Assembly (NCBI RefSeq): GCF_000208745.1
Contig: NC_030851.1
Location: forward strand, 21,304,169-21,368,168
DNA from: Theobroma cacao
Taxonomy: Eukaryota > Streptophyta > Magnoliopsida > Malvales > Malvaceae
Direction: 5' to 3'
Length of the DNA stretch: 64,000 nt
Part shown: positions 35,116-45,650 of the stretch, piece by piece
How the letters are laid out: each line of letters opens with the position of its first letter
Numbering within the stretch: position 1 is the stretch's first letter
Translations under genes and position numbers: made by a program
The notes under the pieces: model-generated
The model's database searches: none
What the model saw: only the letters and a program-made list of their open reading frames with translations
What the model was told of the DNA's origin: nothing

Positions 35116-35984
35116 TCTTCATTCTCCAGCACCTTCCTTAGATTTTTAACACTTCATCTTCTTCTTCTTTCTCTCATCCCATAATTTTCCATCTTCCATG
35201 GGAGTACTCTTCAAGCTTCCATAACTCTTTCAAGTTAGCCTTCATTTTCATGCTTTTGTGCATTGTTTTTATAGAACCTTTTATGCTCTTTCACTCTTTC
35301 ACCTTAAAACCATTGAAATGTCTTAGATCAATACTTTCTCTCACTAACTAGGGTTTTAGAGAGAGAAAGAAAAGCCTTCTATAATAGTTTGGGAATTCTT
35401 GAGCAGATATTCAATTGCAAATCTAGCAAGGTGAGCATTGAAATTGAGTTGATATTTTAGTTGTTGAGAATGATTAATAGTTAGATTTTTGAGTGTTTTG
35501 TAGTTAAGGTAGTTTATTCATTTTGGTGTTATTATAATAGTGCAAATAAATAGCCACTTGATGGTAGTTGGAAGCTAGTTAGGAATAACTAGTGGAACAT
35601 GATTTAGGAGATAGCTTTTAGAATTATGGTTATGTGATTGAGTTGATTGTGATGCTAATGTGTGATAGGCTCCACCGAAACCCCATATCACCATTCGGGG
35701 CATTAGTGGAAGTTGGAGCTGCTTTAAGAACCAACAAAGACAGGTGAGTGAACTTGCATTTCAAAACTCTTTTGGATATGTGAATGTATTTGGATAAATA
35801 TTTTGAAAGATTTATCCAATTCTCTTGGAAAAAAAAATGCCTAGGAACAAGCCCTTATGAAATATATTTATGTTGTGAAATGGATAGTGTGATGAATCCA
35901 TGTGTTTCGGTATAATGTTGATATATATATATATATGTAGAGTACATTACTAGATAATATTGTGTAATGGATATAATCATGTGT

Positions 35985-36165
35985 GTGCATGATGTGGGGG
36001 GATGCACATACCGGTAATGACGGTGGTGAGGTCGGTGGATGATGATATTGCCCGTGTGCACGATGTGGAGGGATGTACACGATGGCATTAGATGTGCATG
36101 ATGTGGGGAGATGCACATGATGACTCTAGCTATGTGCACAATGTGGGGGGATGCACATGAGCTGG
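35985..36165. repeat. LTR-B GTGCAC minisatellite
   Basis: Four imperfect units of gtgcatgatgtggggggatg-type text followed by cacat(g/a), spaced 35-60 bp. The His-rich antisense ORFs at 35855-36139 and 35868-36116 are produced by this repeat in two frames. Confidence 0.8.
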
Positions 36166-36374
36166 GGAGGTGGTGGATGTATATATATACATATATGTTT
36201 GCATATGTTCACATGTATTAATGCAATAAAGATTTTATGAATAACATATGTGACTATAATGCATGTGGAATCCTGCTTGCTAAACCTTGAGCATTTTTTT
36301 AGTGTTCCAAATTAATTTACATTGCAGTGAAATGGTTTATTTCGGATGAAAGGAAGTCTTTCTTGTTGCTCTGT

Positions 36375-36392
36375 TTCTCGCTGTAGCGAGAA
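36375..36392. repeat. LTR-B palindrome TTCTCGCTGTAGCGAGAA
   Basis: 18 bp with 8-bp arms around GT. The same motif occurs three times at 51834-51933 and in worn form in the two minus-strand copies. Confidence 0.92.
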
Positions 36393-37029
36393 TGAAACTT
36401 TCTGTTTCGCTTATCAGTTGGCTGGTTTTTGCCATATTTTCCACTTCTCCAATCTCATGTTGAATATGAATTCTCTATCGTCACATGATTTATCAACCAA
36501 GGGTTAAATTGAGGGTTTTAATAAGGACTTAAGATAAAGTGCATCGTTTTTAAATAAGTGCATTATGATTTCAAACTTTTCCTTATTATATTGCTTGTTC
36601 CCTTCATATGTTCACTCACTAGGTTTATACTCATCATTTTCAACTTCATGTTTTTCAGATCAAGAGGCAGTTAGTAACTAGGTTGAGGTGTCTTCGTATA
36701 TTTGACCCTGGGTAGGTGTCTTAGCATTTAGTAGCTGTACATTCTTTTGAGTCTCTCCGCTGGAAATCGAGTATTATTTTTGATATGTATAGACAAACCT
36801 GATGTAAACTGTTAAGACATATATTTTAGACAATGTATGTATATTTTGATTGGTATGCCACTAAGAGTTGAAAATGGTTAGCATTGTTTTGGTTTAAAAT
36901 TATGAAATGTGACTTTAGTAACTTTGATGGAATAATGAACAAGATAATATAGATAAGCTTGCTTGGGATTATTGGACTACGTCCATAGAGTCCATGCGTC
37001 GGTCACGGCTTGGAAATCGGGTCGTGACA

Positions 37030-37678
37030 TGAAGGTTTAGCTTTCTAGGCAGAAGGGTTTGCTTTTCATACTACAAGCCTTATTCTTCAAGCTGAAGGTT
37101 CAACTTAGAAAACTGCAAGTCTTGCCCTTCAAACTAAGGACTCTCGACCAGGGATTGATCAACTAGGAAAAATCCCTTCACTAGAACCTCAGAACAAAGA
37201 TAAATCAGAACAAGGAACATAAGTGCTTGGTTCATTAGATTAGAATGCTCCTTCAGAACCTCAGAAACAGCAGCCCTCCCCTCCAAATTCAGAAGAGGAA
37301 TCCATTATGGATGTCTTTCAGCAGACGGTTAAGGAAGAGCTGGCAAAAAATGAACTAGCCAAAGCACAAGTTAAGAAGTCAGTGTCTACTGAACCAGCAC
37401 ACACAGCAAAGGAAAAATAGGGTAAAGGAAAGGAAAAAGCTACTGCAGCCCCACAGACTAAACCAAAACCACTTGGTAAAGGGATCAAGAGAATGGCAAC
37501 CAAAACTAAGTTCCTCAAACGAAGAAAATTCTCCAAGATTGCTGAAAAGGCTAGATCAGTAACCATCGCTTCTCCTTAAAAATGCCTAAAAGTTTCTGAC
37601 AAATCCTCACTTGAACGTTCACCCCAAAAATCATCACCAAAACCTTCTCCTGAACCCTTCAATGTCAAATACTACACT
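37030..37678 (+). pseudogene. Sirevirus envelope-like ORF, second part
   Basis: Continues the tail of the ORF after the solo LTR-B. It has a Gln/Ser/Pro-rich stretch (SEPQKQQPSPPNSEEES), MDVFQQTVKEELAKNELAKA, a strongly basic segment (KRMATKTKFLKRRKFSKIAEKA) and SPQKSSPKPSPEP, with stops near 37229, 37417 and 37577. The Ser/Pro tail matches in style the C-terminus at 63824-64000. It is cut at 37679 by an LTR-A. Confidence 0.7.
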
Positions 37679-40322
37679 TGTCAAACCCTGTTCTATAAAA
37701 TAATTACGACGTCATTTACATGCTCAATAGAATGGTTGCATATTTAGGAAGTTTGAGAAATCGTTAAAAGACGATATTGCCCCTAATGGTACCATTAAGT
37801 CGATTAAGCCTCGAACTAGTTCAAATAGGAATTTTAAGGTAAAATTAAGAGTTTCACAGTCCAGGAATGATTTAAAATGGTGATTTGGAGTTCGAGGATC
37901 AATTTGGAGTCAAATAGAAATTTTTACTATCTAGGGGTAAAATGGTCATTTGCTACCTGGGAACAAAATGAGAATTTTAGAAAAGATTTTTTAGGCCCCA
38001 TTTGACTTATTGGAGTATGATTTGAGTAATTGAAGTATGATTTGAGGTTCAGAAGTGATAAATTTTAATTTCGGTATAATTTGGAGTATAAGGGCGAAAT
38101 GATAATTTTGCCACCCCGAGGGCAAATTAGTAAATTTTCACCCTGACATTTGTCCAGACCAAGGGATTTTATTCATCATGAAAATGGATAAACATGAGAA
38201 ATGTGTGGTAGAGAATTTAAAAATTAAAAATCAAATATTTAAAATTTGGACCAATGGAAAAATACCATGTGTAAAGCTTAGGATATTTTATTATTTAACT
38301 TAAAAATCAGCATAAATCAGCCCATTATCTCTCCAAATATTCAGCCAAGCAAGGAAGAGAGGGAAAGAAAGGAAGAACAAACCCTAGATGAAGAATTTTG
38401 AAAGAAAAGTGTGGGAAATTCAAGGAAACAAGTGATAAAAGGTAAAATTTCTTGATTTTGACTTGTAATCTACCTTTTCCATGCATTTCTTCTTATTTTC
38501 GATAGTTAAATTACATGTTTTCATGATGAATTCATGGCTGGTCAAAATGGGTAAGGAGAGAGAAAGATATTGGATTGATTTGATTTTAAGATATGTTAGT
38601 GTTTTTAGTTAGTTGAGCATATTTAGAAGCAAAACAACAAGAAAGGAATCCATTTTCCCCATGAATCTTCATCGCTGAATCTCCCTTGATGTGTGTGGTG
38701 ATGGATTGTTATTATTTTAACAGAAATGGCTTAGAAAATGATGAATAATGGTGAGAAAATTAAGTAGGAAAAATCACGGTGTTAGTGCACTGTAATGGCC
38801 GAATTTTTCCATGAAGAAATGGGAAGGTTTTGATGCAGAAATTGGTATTATTTGAATAATGTTTGGTGAATTGAGGTATTAGAAAAGAAATGGAGTAAGT
38901 TGGAGCCAAATCGGATACAATTGTCATTAATCGGGTAATAGGCTGAATTAGGTCAGCAACACATTTAAGCAGTAGTCGGGTAAGTTGCATATCATATCAT
39001 GCATATACACCGAGCCTGAATTGATTTTATAATGGTCAAGCATTGATGTTGTGAATTATGTATTGTACATTGTGGATAAGTGGTGAGTAAATTACATTGG
39101 TAAAAGTACAAAGATTGTGCTTGAAGACTGGGATCAGGAGTACATCGACTCTTAAAACTGTGAGTAAACTTATTATCATCTTAATTATCTAGAGTAGTTT
39201 TATACAATTGTGTGATTTTATGGAAAATGGGTTTAAATGGTAAATTGCTATGTTTTAGGAGAAATTATGATTTTATAAAATGATTTTATAAATTTTCTGG
39301 AAAATTGAATACTGGTTTTGAAATTAGAGTAATTGGAGACTGCCTGTTTGTGTTATAAATTGTGTTTTAAATTATATGGCTTATAGCAATATGTGAGCAT
39401 GAATGGCAAAGTTGGTATTTGTATCAAAATTATATATATACTATGTATTTAGCCTTGATAGGCTAGATTGCGATAAATTACCATGTCATGCAGATAAAGA
39501 TTTTATAAATCAGGTGGTAGATAAAATAATCCATAATCCCTACAGTGCAGGTTTTGTGGATCAGCCTAAGAGAGGGGGCACAGAATCAGATATACCTTCC
39601 CTCGATCGGAGAGCCATGTGGAGGGTTTCTCTTAAGGTAAAGATTTGAGTGCACTTCACGTGGACCACCGTGTGAGAGTGAGACTCAGCCAACGCCAAGG
39701 CATGGCCAGAATTTCAGATGTAAAGATATTTAATAGCCTTGGTGGTCTTGGTCAAATGCCTAGGCCAAGGCATCCCTGGGAATGATTTTGACAAGAGCCA
39801 AGTTTTGTGAGATATATAAGCCATGTTGATTAATTGAGTGAATTGAATATTCATGTTATGAAACATATATTGGAAAAGGATATTTTGATTCGTCTCTATT
39901 TACTCGCCTTTAGATAGTTTAGATGGTGTCTGTTTGCTCATTGGGATTTTGTAATCTCACCACCCTCATTTCCTCACATTTCAGGCTCAGAGAATTCCAT
40001 AGTTAGCCGACTTTGACAAAGACCTTCATTTGGACTTGAATCGGTAAAAGTTGTAAGTTTTTAGCTTTCGATGCATTTGGGTTAGATGTTGGCCCACGTG
40101 TCGCTGTAAAAGTAATTTTATGCTTTGGTTATTTGCTTTATAGTATATATGAATATAATTAACTTTTACGCTATAAGAATTATTTACTAATAGCTTTATA
40201 AAAACATTATTTTACAAGAAAATAGTTTATTTTATTGACTATTTTTATTATATTCAAATGGTCAAATTTTCACTTCAAATGAACGTTTTAGATACTTAAT
40301 TTGTTTTTAAATCACTAAACAT
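37679..40322 (+). repeat. LTR-A, 3'-truncated
   Basis: Starts tgtcaaaccctg, identical to the start of the solo LTR at 6679-9414 (reverse complement), and follows it for about 2.6 kb. The final 300 bp or so (to gtgaca) are missing. The break carries a 31-bp direct repeat (40250-40280 and 40323-40353). ORFs at 38760 and 39403 are LTR by-products. Confidence 0.85.
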
Positions 40323-40353
40323 ATATTCAAATGGTCAAATTTTCACTTCAAAT
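40250..40353. repeat. 31-bp direct repeat at a rearrangement junction
   Basis: 40250-40280 and 40323-40353 are identical (atattcaaatgg ... cacttcaaat), offset 73 bp. Left of it is LTR-A; right of it is unrelated sequence. Confidence 0.9.
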
Positions 40354-42770
40354 TTTCTAGCACTTGAGTTTTTTTTTCCTCTCTGCTTTTTAGGTTTGAA
40401 TCTAAGTTTTGGGGGTGAAATTTTGGCAAAGCAAAGAAGTGTGGATCTTGCCCAAAGTCTTTGAGAAATAAAGGGAGCTTCTTTACATTTTCTTTTGTGC
40501 TTTTTAAACGTAAAAGACAATGCTAGTTTTAAGTTTAGGCATAGGGAAATTTGAGAAATTTTGAATTTTTTTTTGCTCCTCTAAATTGTTATTCAAAACA
40601 AATTTAGTTGCATGCTCTAGCTGTTGTGGGATTTTATGGAATTTTTTTTTATTTGGATAAAATGTGATTTAGAGGAGAGGAATGATGTTGATCTAGTTTG
40701 ACGATTTATTCTTATGCTAGTTCTTTCTTTTCCTTAAATCTTGATATCACTTGTGCACATAGCCATGATTTAGTTGATTGCTTTGCAACTTAGAGAAAAT
40801 TTATGTGAATTATTTGGCATGACATAATCTCATCTTAGGAGCTTTAAAACCTGTTTGATGAACTTCTAAGATGAAATCATAGACAACACATTGAGCTTGG
40901 AGATGATTTAGGCTATCTTCGGATCATTTACGCCTTTCAAGCCTACCATGAAAAGTAAATCACTAGTCACCCTATTGAGCCTTTAGAAAATTATGACTCA
41001 TATTAAAAATGAGTCATTCTTTCTTTCTAGCCACATTGACCTACCTTTTTATAGCTTGAATAATAGGTAAATACCCTTCTGAGGGAACTCATAGAAATAA
41101 TGATAGCATAAAGAAAGGGAGAGTGAAAAAAAAAGAAAGAAAGTTTTGATCATTAGAGCCCAACCTACAAGAACAAAAAAAATATCAAAACCAATAAGGT
41201 TTGGGGTTTGGGAGAAAAAGAAAATTTTAATGGTGGTGCTAAAAAAAACCCCAATGTGTGCAGAACTTTTATGATTATTTTAACTTTAATGCCTCCTTAC
41301 CTTGTCTTGATAGCCCATACCTAAGCCTTACATTACAAGCTTGATAAAGACCTTTTGATTTAAGTTTTTTGTGTTTGTCTATACTAGTGAGGAGAAGATT
41401 TGCAAAGCATGCATATGAAGTTCTAAAAGCCTTATATAAAGATCAATGTTGTGTTAATGGTTTATATAAATTGATCTGAGTTAATGGTTTATATAAATTG
41501 ATCCAAGTTAATGGTTTATATAAATTGATCCAAGTAGCTTGCACAAAACTCTTGATTGGATAATCACACACAGACATTAAGACTTCAAGCAAAGAATTTA
41601 TTAGCATTTGAATTTTGACCTTTACTTCACTAATTTTTTAAACTTCTTTTAGATTACATAGTATTTTCAATCAAGTTAAATCGAGCATAAGCATGTTAAT
41701 AAAAGTTTAATCTTTTCATTGTTTGCTTTACTCAGGGACAAGCAAAGTATACGTTTGGGAGTATTAGAAAAGTTCTTGTTACCTTTATTCTTGTTTTGAA
41801 ATGAAAAAGTTTTTTGAACTTAATAAGCTTTGAAAATGAATGAAATGTACTTTTCAATATGAAGAAAATCCTCAAAGAAGTGTTAAAGTTGAACTTATTG
41901 AAATGCTAAGATTGTTTGAACATGTCTTAAATATGAATGATCATGCTCTTGAACTTAAATCATGCCTTTGAACTGAAAGAAATATCTTTTAAAGATTTCT
42001 TATTTTCAAAATTAAAAGTGCCAACCTAAGAATCAAAAGTCTTCGAAGAAAAGACTTGATTCTTAAATGAAAAGAAAGCAAAATCTATTTCTTTATCTAA
42101 AAAAAATTGATTTTGAAGAAAGAGAAGTAAATTCTTAAGCAAAGATCAATAGTGAAGAATTGATTTTGAGAAAAGAAGAAGTTGGTTCATGGAAGATAGA
42201 AGCTTCAGGATTTGCGAAGAACTGACACTTCAAAGACAAAGAATAAACTCTAGAGAAATAAAATGCATAAGGCACTAATGCAAAGCATAAAGAATCGATT
42301 TTACATGGAAAAGATATCGCTTCTCAAAGAACCAAAAGTACAATTCAAAAACTTGGTGACGAAGGAAGATGTGAAACCCTACCTTGAAGTAGGATAAAAA
42401 ATTAGGAAATCCTTAGGCAAGCATGTAGGTTTCAAGTTTTTAGCATTGAATTTGGTTTTAACCTTAAAAAAGAATTCACTTTCACCTTGGTTGGTTGTCA
42501 TCATTGAAGCAAAAATTTTTCCAAGTCCAAAAGGGATCAAAATATGTGATTTTTATAGAATAATCTTTTAGAAATAAAAAATGGCAGTAATGTTTCCTTT
42601 GATATTTAGATAACCAAAAACAATTTTTTCAAAAATTTTGGAGTATGTTTGCTATGATAAAGGAAAGCTGCAAAATTTAATTTCAATCAAACTTTTCGAT
42701 TTTGTTCTTGAAATCAAAATTTAGATTTTGATTCTTTCGGATTTGGATTTTTAATATTTTTAATAAATCC
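40354..42770 (+). other. 3' internal non-coding region of the LTR-F element
   Basis: About 2.4 kb without long ORFs, ending in a polypurine tract next to an LTR. The style (homopolymer T runs, gtttggggtttggg at 41201, ctcagggacaagcaaagtatacgtttggg at 41732) is like the long 3' untranslated regions of Athila/Tat gypsy elements; that lineage call is tentative. It includes a 27-bp triplicate at 41453-41533. Confidence 0.5.
41453..41533. repeat. 27-bp tandem repeat, three copies
   Basis: Units 41453-41479, 41480-41506 and 41507-41533. Units 2 and 3 are identical; unit 1 differs at two positions (ctga for ccaa). Unit core: ggtttatataaattgatc. Confidence 0.95.
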
Positions 42771-42781
42771 AAATTGGGGGG
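42771..42781 (+). other. Polypurine tract of the LTR-F element
   Basis: AAATTGGGGGG immediately before TGTTTACTT, which starts LTR-F. Confidence 0.7.
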
Positions 42782-43056
42782 TGTTTACTTAATTACATTA
42801 AATATTTTAAGTAAATGGAGAGTAAAAACGAAAGAAATAAAAATGAGGACATTTACTTAAATGGTATTTAATGTAAATAAGCTTAGGGCTTCTTAAGAAC
42901 ACCTATAGTGTATTTTGGGTAAAATCTATCGATAGGAGAAAGTCTTTTTAAGAGAATTGAAAAACATCTATTGATAGATGTTCAACATTTATCAATAGAT
43001 CAAGCCTATCTATCGATAAATAGCAACCCGAGAGATTTTTAAAAGGACCCTATTTT
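42782..43056 (+). repeat. LTR-F, part 1
   Basis: Start of the LTR after the polypurine tract, with ATCGAT-centred palindromes at 42926-43020. Continues at 44733 after an LTR-E. No internal genes. Confidence 0.7.
42926..43020. repeat. LTR-F palindrome cluster (CTATCGATAG type)
   Basis: ctatcgatag 42926-42935; acatctattgatagatgt 42964-42981 (8-bp arms); ttatcaatagat about 42989-43000; ctatctatcgataaatag about 43006-43023. Two more (tctattgtagat, tttatcgatagat) follow the nested LTR-E near 44746-44778. Confidence 0.85.
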
Positions 43057-44732
43057 TGTATATGCCCTTAAGCTAATTGGATTGGTTAATAAATATATGT
43101 ATTGTCATTCAGTGCATACTTAATCGCATAACTATATGTGATAAAGGTTTTCCTTCATGGTAGTGCAATAATAAGGAGTTATTAAGTACTAATTGGATAA
43201 AGCCCGTGGAACATAAAGGCCTTGCAAGAGAATTGTAAAGTTTTTACAATTATGAGATCACTATGCATCAAAGTCATGTTCCTAAAATTGTTCCTGGTCA
43301 TTGTATTATCAAGACAGAGCATTGACAATGCTCAAAGACTAGTACATGTTAAGCCTTCTTATTTAGGAAGTAAGTAATCGATCTCATAGATTGAAGTACA
43401 TGGGATACTTAAGGATAACATGTAGGTGCTTGTTAAAGAACAAGTTCACTAAACATGACCCGCTATGAGAACTCCATTTGGTACATCACTCAACTGTCTA
43501 TGAAAAATTTTCTCATGTGATATTGTGCAACTAGTCTTTAGACTTGAGACACCAAGTCATCTTGTAGGTGGAATGACATACTTTAATTTCAACCTTACAG
43601 GTCTAGAAGTAACTAAATGCCTAAACAGGGTGTTTTTGGGTATGCCATAAAGCACGTGAAGGTGAATGAGTGGCCAAGAGAGGATTCATCACTCTAAGTG
43701 ATATGAGGGGATGTATCTCACTTGTTCTCAATTCTTAATTAACTTGTTTACAGTCTTTGGCCAAAGCATAATGAATTTGAGGAAAGTTAGTTTCTAAATT
43801 CATAAGGTTAGTCATGAACTAATATGGAATGTCATAAGCAGAAACCGAGCCATGCTTAATGACATATTCGGGATATTTGATGAAAGGATCGTATTGCACT
43901 AAGAGGCTTATCATTGAAGGGCTTTGTCAAATTCTTTAATTGACTCTCTAACATTTGGGTGGTCATGATGTATTGCTAGATGCCACTCATTATCAATAAA
44001 TATAAATTAATTATCAAATTGATATTTGATTAGGATTTATATTTATTGTTAACATGTTAGAAGCCTAATGGGTCACACATATTAAGTGACATGATTGGGA
44101 TTAAATAAGGATAATTAATTAAGTTGGATTTAATTGAAAGAGACCAAAATAAAGTGAGAAATTAATTAAGTTCATACAAACTTAATTAAATTAAAATACA
44201 ATAGTTGTATTTAGGGTTACAAATTACTTTGGCTATATAAATATGTTATGTTAGCAAACTAAAACTCTAAGCCTCTAGCCACTTATCAACCGTTTCATAA
44301 AATAAGAAAAGAAAAATAGTTTTCTTTATCTGACAAGAATGAGATTTGGCAAGAATTTTTTGATTTTTTGTTTTAGAAACAAAACTTGCTAGCACAAGTA
44401 AAAATCCTACCTTGGATAAGGTCTTATTCAGTCACTGTGTGGATTACTACTAGAGCCTAAACACTTGGGTGGCTGAAGATTTGACAAATCCTAAAGGTGA
44501 AGAAGTAAAGATTTTGGATTTAATTGGCTCTTGATTACGATATTTAGAGCAAGGTACATAACTCTTAAACTTGTAAGTGTTCATAATTAATTTGAAAGTT
44601 ATATGAAAAACACAAATATTAATCTTGTATGATTCGGCTACTTCTCTGATTAAATGCTAGTTCATTTTTTCGCTGCGTTATTTTTTAATTTTTTGATTAT
44701 TTTCATGTTTGAGCATGAAGTCGAATCGCAGC
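43057..44732 (+). mobile_element. LTR-E (about 1.68 kb), probably solo, nested in LTR-F
   Basis: Matches the reverse complement of 16511-17372 over its first half. It then runs through an AT-rich region with a tatataaatatg box (44233-44245) to a copia-like end with ttcgctgcgtt (44669). The boundaries tgtatatgcc and cgcagca are inferred from where LTR-F palindromic text stops and resumes; no clean target duplication is visible. Confidence 0.6.
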
Positions 44733-45650
44733 ACTTTGAAGCTTATCTATTGTAGATGGCAAAATTTATCGATAGATGACATCAATTTTTGAAAAATAAA
44801 AAAGGGCAAATGGGTATTATCACACTATAAAGTATAAATATGACCTTTTTTTTAAGGGTTATCATTCCCAACCAGTTTTCATCAATTTTCTCTCAATTCT
44901 AAGCTCTCTTGAAACATTTTTCAACCTTAATCACAATTTTTGGAAGATTAAAGATTGAATATTTTCAATAAAGGTGGTTTTTTTCAACTTTGAAACTTTA
45001 AATCTATGATTTTCCATCTCAGAAAAATACTATTTTGTGTATAGATTTTTTTTAATTCTTCAAGTTAGAGGATTAAGTGATTTTTCCAAGGGATTAGGGC
45101 TCACCCAAGGTAAGGAAAAATGGGTTTAAGAATTTTCAACTTTAATTAGTGAAAAACAATGTGTTTAGTTAGCTTTAGATGAGCTTGGTTAGTTTCGAAA
45201 AGGTTTAAAAGGATTATTGCATGGTTTATAGTTTGAGTAATGATTGTATTGATTGTTTAACGTTTTAAGAATGGTAAAAAACTTTAAGGAATTCACTGGA
45301 GTAAAGTTTAACTTGTTAGTAGAGATTGATATTTTAAAGGTGAGTGGATACACCTTTTCAAGTATTTTGATACGTAAAGTAAGTATGATTTTTATGGAAT
45401 TGATTTATTATGCATGAAGAAACATTATTTTAAGAAGAATTAATTAAAAAATTTGAGCTCTAATGTTTTCAAGTAGATTTCAAAATGTATGATTGAAGGA
45501 TTTGATTTGATAATAATTTATTATATGAGATTATACAAATCATTTTTAGCTAGTTTGCCAATCCACTATGAATGTAAATATTCTATTATATATTAGTTTT
45601 CAACATGGGAGGACAAGCCCTTTCAAACATTTTACTTTAAAAACTTCAAA
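44733..45650 (+). repeat. LTR-F, part 2
   Basis: Resumes palindrome-bearing LTR-F sequence. It contains a leader-like gctctcttgaaac/caataaagg region and ends where LTR-D starts. No ORFs of interest. Confidence 0.6.

Larger units (their letters stand above)
34496..37029 (+). mobile_element. Solo LTR-B (2534 bp) with a divergent U3, inside the envelope-like ORF
   Basis: Starts tgtgaaacctcgacc and ends gggtcgtgaca. From about 34995 it aligns with the LTR-B copies at 50197, 28281 and 59043, but the preceding 450 bp or so do not. TATA box tataaata at 35108-35115, about 612 bp from the start instead of about 391. Contains a block of 162 bp (34672-34833) also found inverted relative to the LTR in the copy at 59043-61663. 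Palindrome at 36375-36392. Confidence 0.88.
24313..37678 (+). mobile_element. Sirevirus-like Ty1/copia element with envelope-like ORF, 3' LTR lost
   Basis: Order seen: 5' LTR, primer binding site, gag with zinc knuckle, protease, integrase, RT, RNase H, spacer, envelope-like ORF. The order PR-INT-RT-RH is diagnostic of Ty1/copia. The additional ORF after pol, and the multiple polypurine tracts in the related copy at 63012-63130, fit the Sirevirus (Maximus/SIRE) lineage. It is interrupted by solo LTR-B copies at 28281-30804 and 34496-37029 and cut at 37679 by an LTR-A. Many stops and frameshifts make it defective. Confidence 0.9.

Noticed and set aside
35855..36139. His-rich small proteins on the minus strand
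   Set aside because: Produced by the GTGCAC minisatellite in two overlapping frames; same effect at 51275-51695 and 60093-60458.
37318..37566. 82-codon minus ORF with a hydrophobic, membrane-like translation
   Set aside because: Antisense of the Lys/Ala/Pro-rich tail of the envelope-like ORF; the hydrophobicity is a complement effect.
43057..43900. Host gene or LINE suggested by two long matching copies (with 16511-17372)
   Set aside because: A primer binding site beside one copy and LTR-like ends support an LTR; no poly(A) tail or reverse transcriptase motif of LINE type.
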